Virus record (IMG/VR): IMGVR_UViG_3300022540_000325
Coordinates: 1-51,446 of that record
Strand: one strand, 5' to 3'
DNA: 51,446 bases
From: a virus
The translations under genes and the position numbers were made by a program. Of the stretch, positions 40,748 to 47,462 are shown piece by piece. Position 1 is the first letter of the stretch; every line of letters starts with the position of its first letter. A model generated the notes under the pieces. That model did not search any database, was not told the DNA's origin, and saw nothing but the letters and a program-made list of their open reading frames with translations.

Positions 40748-40767
40748 TGTTAAGTAAGTATCTAACT
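40748..40767. promoter_or_regulatory. operator-like dyad TGTTA-N10-TAACT, site 5
   Basis: One mismatch in the second half-site. It starts 40 bp after site 4, the same spacing as between sites 1 and 2. Both sites flank a TATAAT, so a bound regulator would control transcription of the HTH gene's operon. Confidence 0.45.
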
Positions 40768-40801
40768 TATCTTCGTTTAGAAGCTAAAAAGAGGTATAGA
40801 G

Positions 40802-41029
40802 ATGGAATTTAAGGTAGGTGATAAAATAAGAGTTACAGAAGATTTCCTATTGAAACTACCAGAACTTACTGACCAAGTAAAAGATGGTGGTGTAATAATC
40901 AAAATCTTTGGAGTTGAAGCGAGAATAAGATTTTATAGTGGGCGAACTTATAACATATTTTTTAGCAGTTTAGAGTTAAAATCAGTAGAAAACCAACAGC
41001 TATTATTTGAATTTATGGAACAATCATGA
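40802..41029 (+). CDS. SH3/KOW-like small protein with QLLFxFM tail, member 1
   Basis: 75 residues. FKVGDKIRVTEDF opens an SH3/KOW-type barrel (GDxVxV signature), followed by GGVIIKIFGVEARIRF strands. It ends in ENQQLLFEFMEQS. It is the first gene after operator-like sites 4-5, and ATGA-coupled to an HTH protein gene. The tail recurs on eight other small proteins here. Confidence 0.65.
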   Translation: MEFKVGDKIRVTEDFLLKLPELTDQVKDGGVIIKIFGVEARIRFYSGRTYNIFFSSLELKSVENQQLLFEFMEQS

Positions 41030-41316
41030 CCAGAAAACAGAAAATAACGCTTGTTTGGTTTGCACAAAACTACTCCTTACAAACCATAGCAAAGAAGCAA
41101 GGGGTATCTTTGGCGACTATACGGGAACGTATAAAGTCGCTTAGTAAACACTACCCGATAGAGTTTGCCAACACCATTGACTTGCGTAATACTTACAAGA
41201 GAAATCGAAATAATCTTAAAAACATCCTTAGATTTGCTGACTTAGATATAACAACTGGGGAACAGTTATCGGAACACGATGGTGGAAAAAACAATAAAAT
41301 AAGAGAAAAGTTTTAA
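41026..41316 (+). CDS. helix-turn-helix DNA-binding protein
   Basis: 96 residues. QNYSLQTIAKKQGVSLATIRERIKSL (residues about 14-39, cited in part) is a sigma-region-4/LuxR-type HTH; the rest is basic and helical. ATGA overlap with the SH3-like gene implies co-translation. As the only clear HTH protein in the plus-strand block it may be the regulator of the TGTTA-N10-TAACA sites just upstream, including its own promoter. Confidence 0.65.
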   Translation: MTRKQKITLVWFAQNYSLQTIAKKQGVSLATIRERIKSLSKHYPIEFANTIDLRNTYKRNRNNLKNILRFADLDITTGEQLSEHDGGKNNKIREKF

Positions 41317-41688
41317 CCAATAGTTACAATAGCTATAATCGTTACAGACGTAAGATAAATATTACAAAAATCTAAAATTATTTTCAGAATTATTATTTAT
41401 CGGGCGTGAAAACCCCCCTTATTCTGGGTGTATTATGACGAGACGTATGTTTTTTATTGAAAAGTGAATATGGGACGGCGGCGTGTATGCTTGCACGTTA
41501 AAACAGCGTTGCGGTAAGACACGGGGGCATTGCGTTTTTGGCCTGTCAATAAAATCCAGTAGGCAATTATCTCCCCCCCGCCCCCATAAGTATATTACCT
41601 AAGTGCTATATAACTTTGTTTATAAAGCACAGTAAATATAAACGTAGTAATATAATATAACAAGTATAATATAATATAGGGGGTTGAA
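41317..41688. other. 372-bp gene-free spacer with GC-rich island and copy B dyad
   Basis: No plausible gene. Bases 41400-41590 are clearly more GC-rich than their surroundings, with runs of C and G (e.g. CCCCCCGCCCCC near 41572) and small hairpins such as CGTG/CACG near 41480-41493. From 41590 on it is AT-rich with the GTGCT/AGCAC dyad and several TATAAT-like words (41665-41670) before the GTG start at 41689. It may hold a promoter and a structured RNA; neither is demonstrated. Confidence 0.4.
41603..41630. repeat. extended dyad with core TATAACTTTGTTTATA (copy B)
   Basis: GTGCT-A-TATAA-CTTTGT-TTATA-A-AGCAC. The 16-bp core (41609-41624) is identical to that at 32713-32728, but the outer arms are GTGCT/AGCAC instead of AAGCTT/AAGCTT. 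Confidence 0.5.
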
Positions 41689-41901
41689 GTGAAACGAGAA
41701 GAATTGGAAAAATACCTGAACAAAAATGTGGCAGTTTATCCCGACAAAACAAAAGTTGGCTCAAATGGCTCTAAGTTTTTTAAGGGAGAATTAGTTAATT
41801 TGGCAGATACATCTTTAACAATTTCTCTGGATGGGTGTACATATGCCTCAGAGATTTGTATAAATTTGGATATTATAGCGTTTGTTGGTTTGAGTAAATA
41901 G
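41689..41901 (+). CDS. small SH3/Sm-like protein without tail
   Basis: 70 residues from GTG 41689, preceded by GGGGG at suitable distance. A short helix (EELEKYLNKNVAVYP) leads into a beta barrel (FFKGELVNLADTSLTISLDG). Barrel order resembles the tail-bearing family, but the C-terminus is IIAFVGLSK with no QLLF motif. Function unknown. Confidence 0.5.
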   Translation: MKREELEKYLNKNVAVYPDKTKVGSNGSKFFKGELVNLADTSLTISLDGCTYASEICINLDIIAFVGLSK

Positions 41902-41912
41902 GGGTTTATATA

Positions 41913-42182
41913 ATGAAGTGGTACGAGAAATTCAAAGTTGGACAAGAAGTTAAGGTCACTAAGAAAGTGATTGTTTGGAGGTTTCCTAATGATGGTGGAT
42001 GTTCTTGGGCCAGAGGTATGGATGAAACAGTGGGTAAAATCTATAAAATAGTTGATATTGATGTGCATATAGGGTATCGGTTGGACACAGACAGTAAGGT
42101 AGAGTATGATTATTGGTATCCTGTAGAGTCTTTACAGGGGATGGCGGGAATACAGTTATTATTTAATTTTATGGAAAGGTAG
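41913..42182 (+). CDS. SH3/KOW-like small protein with QLLFxFM tail, member 2
   Basis: 89 residues. FKVGQEVKVTKKVIVW, then a Gly/Trp-rich loop and VGKIYKIVDIDVHIGY strands. Ends IQLLFNFMER. The body is clearly diverged from member 1 while the tail is kept. Confidence 0.65.
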   Translation: MKWYEKFKVGQEVKVTKKVIVWRFPNDGGCSWARGMDETVGKIYKIVDIDVHIGYRLDTDSKVEYDYWYPVESLQGMAGIQLLFNFMER

Positions 42183-42186
42183 TATT

Positions 42187-42636
42187 ATGGGGCAGTACAC
42201 AGAAAAAGAAATACAGGAATTTCGTGATAAAGATTTAAGAATTAGTAAATTAGCAATAGTAAAATCACTAATTGAGAAGTTACCATTGGAGGAAATCTAT
42301 GAAGTCAATAAGGTTAAAGAATTAGCAGAGAAGTATGTTGATTATGTTTATGAGGAACGTAAGGAGACTACAAAAAGGGGTCAAGCTGGCTGCGTAGCCA
42401 GTAATACCAAACCAGATTGGGGACAGATAGCGATAGGATTAAATCTTGCTATACCTAATAGCCAAAACATAAAGATACTCAATCAAGTACTCGGTGAGTA
42501 TAAAAAGGCAAATAAAGCAAGTGCTAATCCTAACGATGTTCTTGTTCACATTCTTAACACGTTTGGTAAGTATCCCGCCAAAACAGAGAGTGTAGAGAAA
42601 GTTGTTCAATCATTAACAGAAAATTTGAAAGGTTAG
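42187..42636 (+). CDS. helical protein of unknown function
   Basis: 149 residues. N-terminal helices EKEIQEFRDKDLRISKLAIVKSL and VKELAEKYVDYVYEERKE; a Cys-containing linker; a C-terminal helical region. The RISxxAxxxxAL ... AExYxxWVY pattern is seen in small phage replication-region proteins, but I cannot name a family. A CTGGCT-gcgt-AGCCAG hairpin lies in the coding sequence near 42386-42401. Confidence 0.45.
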   Translation: MGQYTEKEIQEFRDKDLRISKLAIVKSLIEKLPLEEIYEVNKVKELAEKYVDYVYEERKETTKRGQAGCVASNTKPDWGQIAIGLNLAIPNSQNIKILNQVLGEYKKANKASANPNDVLVHILNTFGKYPAKTESVEKVVQSLTENLKG

Positions 42637-42640
42637 AAAA

Positions 42641-43015
42641 ATGGCAAAGACAGTGTTGAAAATTGGTGGCAAGAGTGTAACGATTGACACCAACAAACCC
42701 AAAGTAGCTGATTTGTTATCTCAGCTTATGAAAGCACTCACCACTCGTGAGTTTCCGATTGGTATGATGCTTGAACACGAGAATCAGAATAACTATTTGC
42801 TGGCAAGAATCAAGCAATCCAGCGGTGCATTTAGAGCTTATCTCATTAACGCAGAGACGGGTATTGCACGCAATAGTACAAAGAGGGTTCTTGTGGAAGA
42901 GCCAGAAAACGGTCATGGGTATGTCACAGACTTGCCGTGCAAGAAAGACCGTTATTACGACCCTGAGGATAGTAGTAGTTTTATCGAAGTAGATGAAAAC
43001 GGAAAGGTAATATAA
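42641..43015 (+). CDS. alpha/beta protein of unknown function
   Basis: 124 residues: LKIGGKSVTIDTNK, then LLSQLMKALTTREFPIGMML, and a C-terminal acidic segment with FIEVDENGKVI. No family recognised. It is followed by an intrinsic-type terminator at 43042-43075. Confidence 0.45.
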   Translation: MAKTVLKIGGKSVTIDTNKPKVADLLSQLMKALTTREFPIGMMLEHENQNNYLLARIKQSSGAFRAYLINAETGIARNSTKRVLVEEPENGHGYVTDLPCKKDRYYDPEDSSSFIEVDENGKVI

Positions 43016-43041
43016 ATCTACTTCGTAGTTAGTGAACAAAG

Positions 43042-43075
43042 GCGTAGGGGATATTTATGTGCCTCTACGCTTTTT
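43042..43075 (+). terminator. intrinsic terminator
   Basis: GCGTAGGGG pairs with CCTCTACGC (eight of nine pairs) across an 11-nt loop, followed by TTTTT. It lies after the 42641 gene. The ATG at 43057 lies in the hairpin loop, so the next gene more likely starts at 43087. Confidence 0.75.
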
Positions 43076-43086
43076 GGAATTATATT

Positions 43087-43353
43087 ATGATTAATATAAT
43101 ATTCAAAGTTGGGGACGGGGTTAGAATTATTGATTGCTCTTCAACAGAACCTTATAAATTAAATAAGATAGGTACTATTGTATACATAAAGAATTATGGT
43201 GATGGGTGGACTACTTATGTTGTAAATATGGGTAGGCCAAGACGCCCGAATAATTCATTTGATGATGAAACTTGTTTGTATTTGCAGGAAAGAATGATAG
43301 AACTGGTAAATAAACCAAATGAACAATTAGTTTTTGATTTTATGGATGATTAA
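43087..43353 (+). CDS. SH3/KOW-like small protein with QLLFxFM-type tail, member 3
   Basis: 88 residues from ATG 43087; an upstream ATG at 43057 falls in the terminator loop. IIFKVGDGVRIIDC and KIGTIVYIKNYGDGW are the barrel strands. Tail NEQLVFDFMDD. Ends 11 bp before a zinc-ribbon gene with a good AAAGGAGG site. Confidence 0.6.
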   Translation: MINIIFKVGDGVRIIDCSSTEPYKLNKIGTIVYIKNYGDGWTTYVVNMGRPRRPNNSFDDETCLYLQERMIELVNKPNEQLVFDFMDD

Positions 43354-43364
43354 AGGAGGTTAAG

Positions 43365-43568
43365 ATGAAGCGAGATAGACAAGCAAGACAAATTGGGCTA
43401 ATATCTGCTAAAGAAGTTAAGAGACCAGGTAATTCCCGCTATCGTGGTGGTAGTGACCCAAATAAAGGCAAGAAAAAGAGATGGTGGCATGAGTTTGTTT
43501 GCTCATTATGTGGAAAAGTAAATAAAGTAGAGCCAAGAACTAAATCTAAATGTCCATGTAAAAATTAA
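43365..43568 (+). CDS. basic zinc-ribbon protein
   Basis: 67 residues; basic N-terminal half (RDRQARQIGLISAKEVKRPG) followed by a C-terminal ribbon CSLCG ... CPCKN. Probably binds nucleic acid. The last Cys pair is at the very end of the chain. Confidence 0.5.
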   Translation: MKRDRQARQIGLISAKEVKRPGNSRYRGGSDPNKGKKKRWWHEFVCSLCGKVNKVEPRTKSKCPCKN

Positions 43569-43596
43569 AACTAATTTGAATAGAAAGGATAATATT

Positions 43597-43860
43597 ATGG
43601 CGGCAACAACACCAGAAAAAACGGTAAAGGTTGGCGGTATCCAATTAGCAATATGGAGCAACGAAACGACTAAGGGAACGTTTCAGAGTATAACAATAGA
43701 TAAGTCGTATAAGGATGGTGAAACTTGGAAGAAAACCAAGAGCTTGAAACCGACTGATTTAATTAAAGTACAAATTGGAATTAATAAGGTTCTTGAATAT
43801 CTATACTTGAAACCTGATGTAATTATACCGAAGAAAGATGATGATAATATACCGTTTTAA
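43597..43860 (+). CDS. SSB-like protein with acidic DDDNIPF tip
   Basis: 87 residues from ATG 43597 after GAAAGGATAA; a TTG at 43576 is in frame but less likely. VKVGGIQLAIWSNETTKGTF and SITIDKSYKDGETWKKTKSL resemble small ssDNA-binding domains related to archaeal ThermoDBP-like and phage SSB families, recognised by pattern only. The C-terminus KKDDDNIPF is almost the bacterial SSB tip (DDDIPF) that recruits replication and repair proteins. It likely coats ssDNA near helicase and primase genes. Confidence 0.7.
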   Translation: MAATTPEKTVKVGGIQLAIWSNETTKGTFQSITIDKSYKDGETWKKTKSLKPTDLIKVQIGINKVLEYLYLKPDVIIPKKDDDNIPF

Positions 43861-43870
43861 CAGGTGATTT

Positions 43871-44113
43871 ATGAAATTTAAGGTTGGACAAATAGTAGAA
43901 GTTGTGAATAATAGCAGTATGTGTGTATCAATAGATGCTACTGCTGTAGTAACAAAGGCAAACCATGATTTTATGGGCTATGACCTTATTGATGTAGCAT
44001 GGAAAACAAACTCCGGTAATCAAATGAATGGCGGGTATCCTTCTTACTATTTCAAACTCAAATCTGTACGTGGTGAACAATTAATGTTTGCTTTTATGCA
44101 AACGAGCGATTAG
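43871..44113 (+). CDS. SH3/KOW-like small protein with QLLFxFM-type tail, member 4
   Basis: 80 residues. FKVGQIVEVVNN and ATAVVTKANHDFMGYDLIDVAW are the barrel part; tail GEQLMFAFMQTSD. The last codons overlap a hairpin (44108-44124), after which a second, frame-separated copy of the tail coding sequence is found. Confidence 0.65.
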   Translation: MKFKVGQIVEVVNNSSMCVSIDATAVVTKANHDFMGYDLIDVAWKTNSGNQMNGGYPSYYFKLKSVRGEQLMFAFMQTSD

Positions 44114-44124
44114 CAAAGCTAATC
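44108..44124. repeat. AAA-loop mini-hairpin
   Basis: GATTAGC-AAA-GCTAATC, a perfect 7-bp stem that includes the stop codon of member 4. Same design as the cluster at 37241-37323; the word GCGATTAG is shared with 37249-37256 and with 50727-50734. Confidence 0.5.
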
Positions 44125-44154
44125 TTACTATTTAGTTTTATGGATGATGACTAA
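44125..44154 (+). pseudogene. relic of a QLLFxFM tail
   Basis: The frame TTA CTA TTT AGT TTT ATG GAT GAT GAC TAA encodes LLFSFMDDD and a stop, nearly identical to the end of member 3 (LVFDFMDD). It lies in the spacer after member 4, with no barrel-coding sequence in frame upstream. It looks like the end of a deleted paralogue or a leftover of tail exchange. Confidence 0.45.
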
Positions 44155-44440
44155 AATAAATAAACCAAATTCTGATGCCGAAGTCTTTGAAATAATGAAA
44201 AAGTACTGCCAAGATAAAGGATATACTTTTAGTGACATACAGTTGGATTACATGGCTCAAAGTTGTTACCTTCATTTTGAAAGCCGAGGGTGGGTAAGTA
44301 TAAAATACTGGCCTGCGGTAGCTAAACGCTGGTGTCTGAATAATTTGGATAAGCAGTATAAAGATACTTATAAGGCTGAGCCACAGCCTCAAGGTAAAAG
44401 CATGAGAGAAAAAATAATGGAGCAGGAGAGCGATGGGTAA
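44144..44440 (+). CDS. replication-region small protein
   Basis: 98 residues (ATG 44144 or 44147). YMAQSCYLHFESRGWVSIKYWPAVAKRWCLN resembles the conserved C-terminal motif of phage replication initiators/helicase loaders (FYxYYxSNGWK...WKAAVRxW), quoted in part; the initiator N-terminal domain is missing. The rest is polar. Might help load the DnaB-type helicase encoded 2 kb downstream. Overlaps the next gene by 8 bp. Confidence 0.5.
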   Translation: MMTKINKPNSDAEVFEIMKKYCQDKGYTFSDIQLDYMAQSCYLHFESRGWVSIKYWPAVAKRWCLNNLDKQYKDTYKAEPQPQGKSMREKIMEQESDG

Positions 44441-44684
44441 CAAAAGATATCCTGTGGGAACTAAAATTATGTATATGCCTAACGCAGACAATGTTTGTTT
44501 TACGGCACGTGGGGATATTGGCAAACAAGGGACAGTTGTCAAGGATTTGGGGTATCAAGTAAGAATTCATTTGCCAACATCATCAAAGTCATCAAAAACA
44601 TGGCGAACACTGTGGAAAAATATGGTGTTATTACCACAAAAGAATGAGCAGTTATTATTTGATTTTGCTTATGAGGAAGGCTAA
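44433..44684 (+). CDS. SH3/KOW-like small protein with QLLFxF tail, member 5
   Basis: 83 residues. RYPVGTKIMYMPNADN and KQGTVVKDLGYQVRIHLP are barrel strands; tail LPQKNEQLLFDFAYEEG (the FM is FA here). Closest to member 6 (46077), sharing the KRYPxGTKI start and LLPQKNEQLLF end. Confidence 0.65.
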   Translation: MGNKRYPVGTKIMYMPNADNVCFTARGDIGKQGTVVKDLGYQVRIHLPTSSKSSKTWRTLWKNMVLLPQKNEQLLFDFAYEEG

Positions 44685-44714
44685 TTATGGTAATCACAAG
44701 GTTTGGAGAATATA

Positions 44715-45233
44715 GTGGCTAATACAATTAGAGAAGTTCCTGGCCACAAAGGGTATTATGCTACAATAGATGGTAGAATATGGTCTGCCCCTAAAATTGG
44801 AAGTAGCACAATGGGGATATATCTAAAGCCACGAGCCAAATCTTGTGGGCACTTGCAAATGTGCTTAATGCCAGATAAACGGAATTATTATGTGCATAGA
44901 TTAATATTAGAAACATTTGTAGGTAAATGTCCTGACGGTATGGAGGCATGTCATATAAATGGTAGCCCAGCCTGTAATCATATTTATAATCTACGTTGGG
45001 ACACTAAAAGTAATAACCAAAAAGACTCTATAAAATATGGAACGTACCCAGATAAAAGTGGAGAAAATAATCCATATTCCAAACTAAAAGAACAAGATGT
45101 ACGAATTACTGTTTATATGTATAAGATTGGTAAATTTACTCAAAAAAAGCTTGCAGAAATATATGGTGTAAAGCGTCAAACTATTAGTGATATAATTAAT
45201 AAAAGAAATTGGAAATACATTTGGAGGAATTAA
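44715..45233 (+). CDS. NUMOD4/HNH homing endonuclease
   Basis: 172 residues from GTG 44715, which follows TTTGGAGAA; a TTG at 44703 is in frame. IREVPGHKGYYATIDGRIWS is a NUMOD4 motif; VHRLILETFVG ... ACHINGSPACNHIYNLRW is the HNH core (His, Asn, His); the C-terminal LAEIYGVKRQTISDIINKRNW is a NUMOD-type HTH. It lies immediately before the GluRS gene, so the pair may have been acquired together or the endonuclease inserted there. Confidence 0.88.
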   Translation: MANTIREVPGHKGYYATIDGRIWSAPKIGSSTMGIYLKPRAKSCGHLQMCLMPDKRNYYVHRLILETFVGKCPDGMEACHINGSPACNHIYNLRWDTKSNNQKDSIKYGTYPDKSGENNPYSKLKEQDVRITVYMYKIGKFTQKKLAEIYGVKRQTISDIINKRNWKYIWRN

Positions 45234-45235
45234 TT

Positions 45236-46084
45236 ATGGTGGTAACTCGTTTCGCACCGTCTCCGACAGGCGAGCTTCATTGTGGTGGTGCAAGAACAGC
45301 ACTATTTAATTGGTTGTGGGCAAAGCACAATGGTGGGAAGTTTATCCTCCGTATCGAGGATACAGACCGTAGCAGGTATAATGAGGAATCGGTAAGTAGT
45401 ATAATGGAGGACTTACTGTGGCTCGGCTTAAATTGGGATGATGAAGTACCCTTCCAATCACAGCGTTTGGATATATACAACGAATTTATAAACAATCTAC
45501 TTCATAAGAACATTGCATATAAGAAGTCGGACACTCTTGCGGTTTTTCTTGGTGTACCCAAAAACCAGAAGATTGTTATACACGACACAATAGTAGGTGA
45601 TGTAACTTTTGACACCAAACACATTAAGAATTTTGTCATACGGAAAAGTGACGGGTTCCCGACATATAACTTTGCTTGTGTGATAGACGATTATCTGATG
45701 GGTGTATCCCATGTTATTCGTGGCAAAGAACACTTGAATAATTGTGCCCAACAACAAATCATCCGAAACTTATTGGGTATAGAGGGTTGCCCAGTCTATT
45801 CCCATGTATCTGTTATACTCAATATTGATGGAAGTAAAATGAGTAAGCGAAACACCAACAAAGTTAGTGTCAAAGATTACAGGGATAGTGGTATACTGCC
45901 GGAGGCTTTGTTGAATTATCTGGTTTTGTTGGGGTGGAGTATTGGGGGTGATAAAGAAATAATAAGTTTGAACGATTTGATAGGTGTTTTCTCCATTGGC
46001 AAGTTTAAGAAATCCAACAGTAAATTTGACGATAAAAAACTCCAGGCATTTAATCGTAAATATAGGAATATAGGACATGGGTGA
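45236..46084 (+). CDS. gltX-like: glutamyl-tRNA synthetase catalytic domain without anticodon-binding domain
   Basis: 282 residues from ATG 45236 after TTGGAGGA. Full class I catalytic core: TRFAPSPTGELHCGGART (HIGH motif as HCGG, residues 15-18), FNWLWAKHNGGKFILRIEDTDRSR, IRGKEHLNN, and KMSKR (201-205). The YRDSGILPEALLNYLVLLGWS stretch is that of true GluRS, not of GluQ-RS, and the zinc cysteines of GluQ-RS are absent. The chain stops after FDDKKLQAFNRKYRN, exactly before the C-terminal anticodon-binding domain (normal length about 470-490). It should form Glu-AMP; the acceptor is unknown. Stop overlaps the next ATG by 8 bp. Confidence 0.88.
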   Translation: MVVTRFAPSPTGELHCGGARTALFNWLWAKHNGGKFILRIEDTDRSRYNEESVSSIMEDLLWLGLNWDDEVPFQSQRLDIYNEFINNLLHKNIAYKKSDTLAVFLGVPKNQKIVIHDTIVGDVTFDTKHIKNFVIRKSDGFPTYNFACVIDDYLMGVSHVIRGKEHLNNCAQQQIIRNLLGIEGCPVYSHVSVILNIDGSKMSKRNTNKVSVKDYRDSGILPEALLNYLVLLGWSIGGDKEIISLNDLIGVFSIGKFKKSNSKFDDKKLQAFNRKYRNIGHG

Positions 46085-46334
46085 TAAAAGATACCCTATT
46101 GGTACTAAAATAAAGTATAAAGGACGTAACGGTATTTTCAGTAAGCGTCTCTATGGTATGACAGGAAAAATAGTGGGTATAGTAAAAGACTTTCCTTTAA
46201 TTTATCTGCCAGAAGCAAATGATATATCTGCGTACTCTACTAAAGAACGTCCAGCAACAGTACAAACAAATTGGAAAAATATTGAGATGCTGCCACAGAA
46301 AAACGAACAACTACTATTCGCTTTTATGGAATAA
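46077..46334 (+). CDS. SH3/KOW-like small protein with QLLFxFM tail, member 6
   Basis: 85 residues. Starts inside the GluRS 3' end. RYPIGTKIKYKGRNG, MTGKIVGIVKDFPLIYLP and a tail LPQKNEQLLFAFME. Sister of member 5 at 44433, which brackets the HNH-GluRS pair from the other side; the two may be a duplication around that insertion. Confidence 0.65.
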   Translation: MGDKRYPIGTKIKYKGRNGIFSKRLYGMTGKIVGIVKDFPLIYLPEANDISAYSTKERPATVQTNWKNIEMLPQKNEQLLFAFME

Positions 46335-46337
46335 TAT

Positions 46338-47210
46338 ATGCCATTATATAGTTTTAGGAAGGACATGGGCAAGATTAGGGATTCTATGGGTAAGCCTTTC
46401 GATGGTATACCTTCTGGAATAAAAGCATTAGATGATAAGATTTTGGGTTTTGGTAAGGGGGAGTTGTGCATTATAGGTGGTAGGCCAGGGTTAGGAAAAT
46501 CATCATTGGCGAGGGACATACTATTACATAACAGCAAACCAGGAGTTACAAGTGATATGAGTTTGTTGTGCACGATGGAGATGCCCGCCTATGAGATATG
46601 TAATTATATGGCAGCTACATTAGCGATGGTTAGTTTTAGAGACATACAACAGGGCTGTGCTACCGAGAAGATGGTGGAAAGATTTAATGCAAAATGTGAC
46701 GAGTTAACCAAGTATCAAATATACATTCAGGATGATTCATCCACCACACCAGAAACTATCCGGAATGATTTATTAACCATCTATGAGGATTACCCTGTGT
46801 CCTGTTTAATTGTAGATTACTTGCAACTTATGTCTTTACACAAGCCTGTTGAAAGCAGGGAGCGGGAAATAGCTGAAATAGGCAGAGATTTGAAGGCAAT
46901 AGCTATGGAGTTTAACATCCCAGTTATAGCCCTTTCTCAACTAAGTAGGAAAGCGGAGTTCAGAGAATCCTCCCGACCCCGTATAACAGATTTACGGGAG
47001 AGTGGGTCATTAGAACAAGATACAAGTAAAGTCATTCTAATACATAGACCAAGTTATCATTTGCAGCAGGATGACCCTAACATAGAAGATGATGGAGAGG
47101 CAGAACTTATTATTCCTAAACAACGGGGTGGCAAGAATAGCATAGTTAAGTGTGCATTTATCGGTGAGTGGACATCCTTTCGTGATTTACCAGAAGAGGA
47201 GGATTTTTAG
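46338..47210 (+). CDS. DnaB-type replicative helicase, ATPase domain
   Basis: 290 residues: only the RecA-like C-terminal domain of DnaB. Walker A GGRPGLGKSS (about 47-56), Walker B CLIVDYLQLM, the ALSQLSRKAEFR motif (H3, base-sensing region) and an arginine-finger-bearing KQRGGKN. The N-terminal primase-binding domain is missing, as in many phages. The end, LPEEEDF, is acidic with a final Phe, loosely like an SSB tip. Unwinds DNA at the fork with the primase encoded at 47895. Confidence 0.9.
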   Translation: MPLYSFRKDMGKIRDSMGKPFDGIPSGIKALDDKILGFGKGELCIIGGRPGLGKSSLARDILLHNSKPGVTSDMSLLCTMEMPAYEICNYMAATLAMVSFRDIQQGCATEKMVERFNAKCDELTKYQIYIQDDSSTTPETIRNDLLTIYEDYPVSCLIVDYLQLMSLHKPVESREREIAEIGRDLKAIAMEFNIPVIALSQLSRKAEFRESSRPRITDLRESGSLEQDTSKVILIHRPSYHLQQDDPNIEDDGEAELIIPKQRGGKNSIVKCAFIGEWTSFRDLPEEEDF

Positions 47211-47462
47211 ATGATGTTTAGAATTGGTGATAAAGTAAAAGTAATTTACAATAGCGGCGGGTCTGATATTGTAAAACAAGCAATGAACAAAATTGGAATA
47301 GTTAAATCTATATCTTATGATTCTGAAAATCTTGAAATGGTTTATATTAAATTTGACGAGATAATATTCGGTGGTTTAACAACCGTAGGCTTTTTCAAAA
47401 ATGAGATAGAAAAAATATCCACCAAAGGCCAACAACTATTATTTTTGTTTATGATACAATGA
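47211..47462 (+). CDS. SH3/KOW-like small protein with QLLFxFM tail, member 7
   Basis: 83 residues directly after the helicase stop. FRIGDKVKVIYNSGGS and KIGIVKSISYDSENLEMVYIKFD strands; tail KGQQLLFLFMIQ. ATGA overlap with the following endonuclease gene. Confidence 0.65.
   Translation: MMFRIGDKVKVIYNSGGSDIVKQAMNKIGIVKSISYDSENLEMVYIKFDEIIFGGLTTVGFFKNEIEKISTKGQQLLFLFMIQ

Noticed and set aside
43057-43086. Upstream ATG for tail-family member 3
   Set aside because: It lies in the loop of a strong terminator hairpin and would add residues unlike the barrel start.
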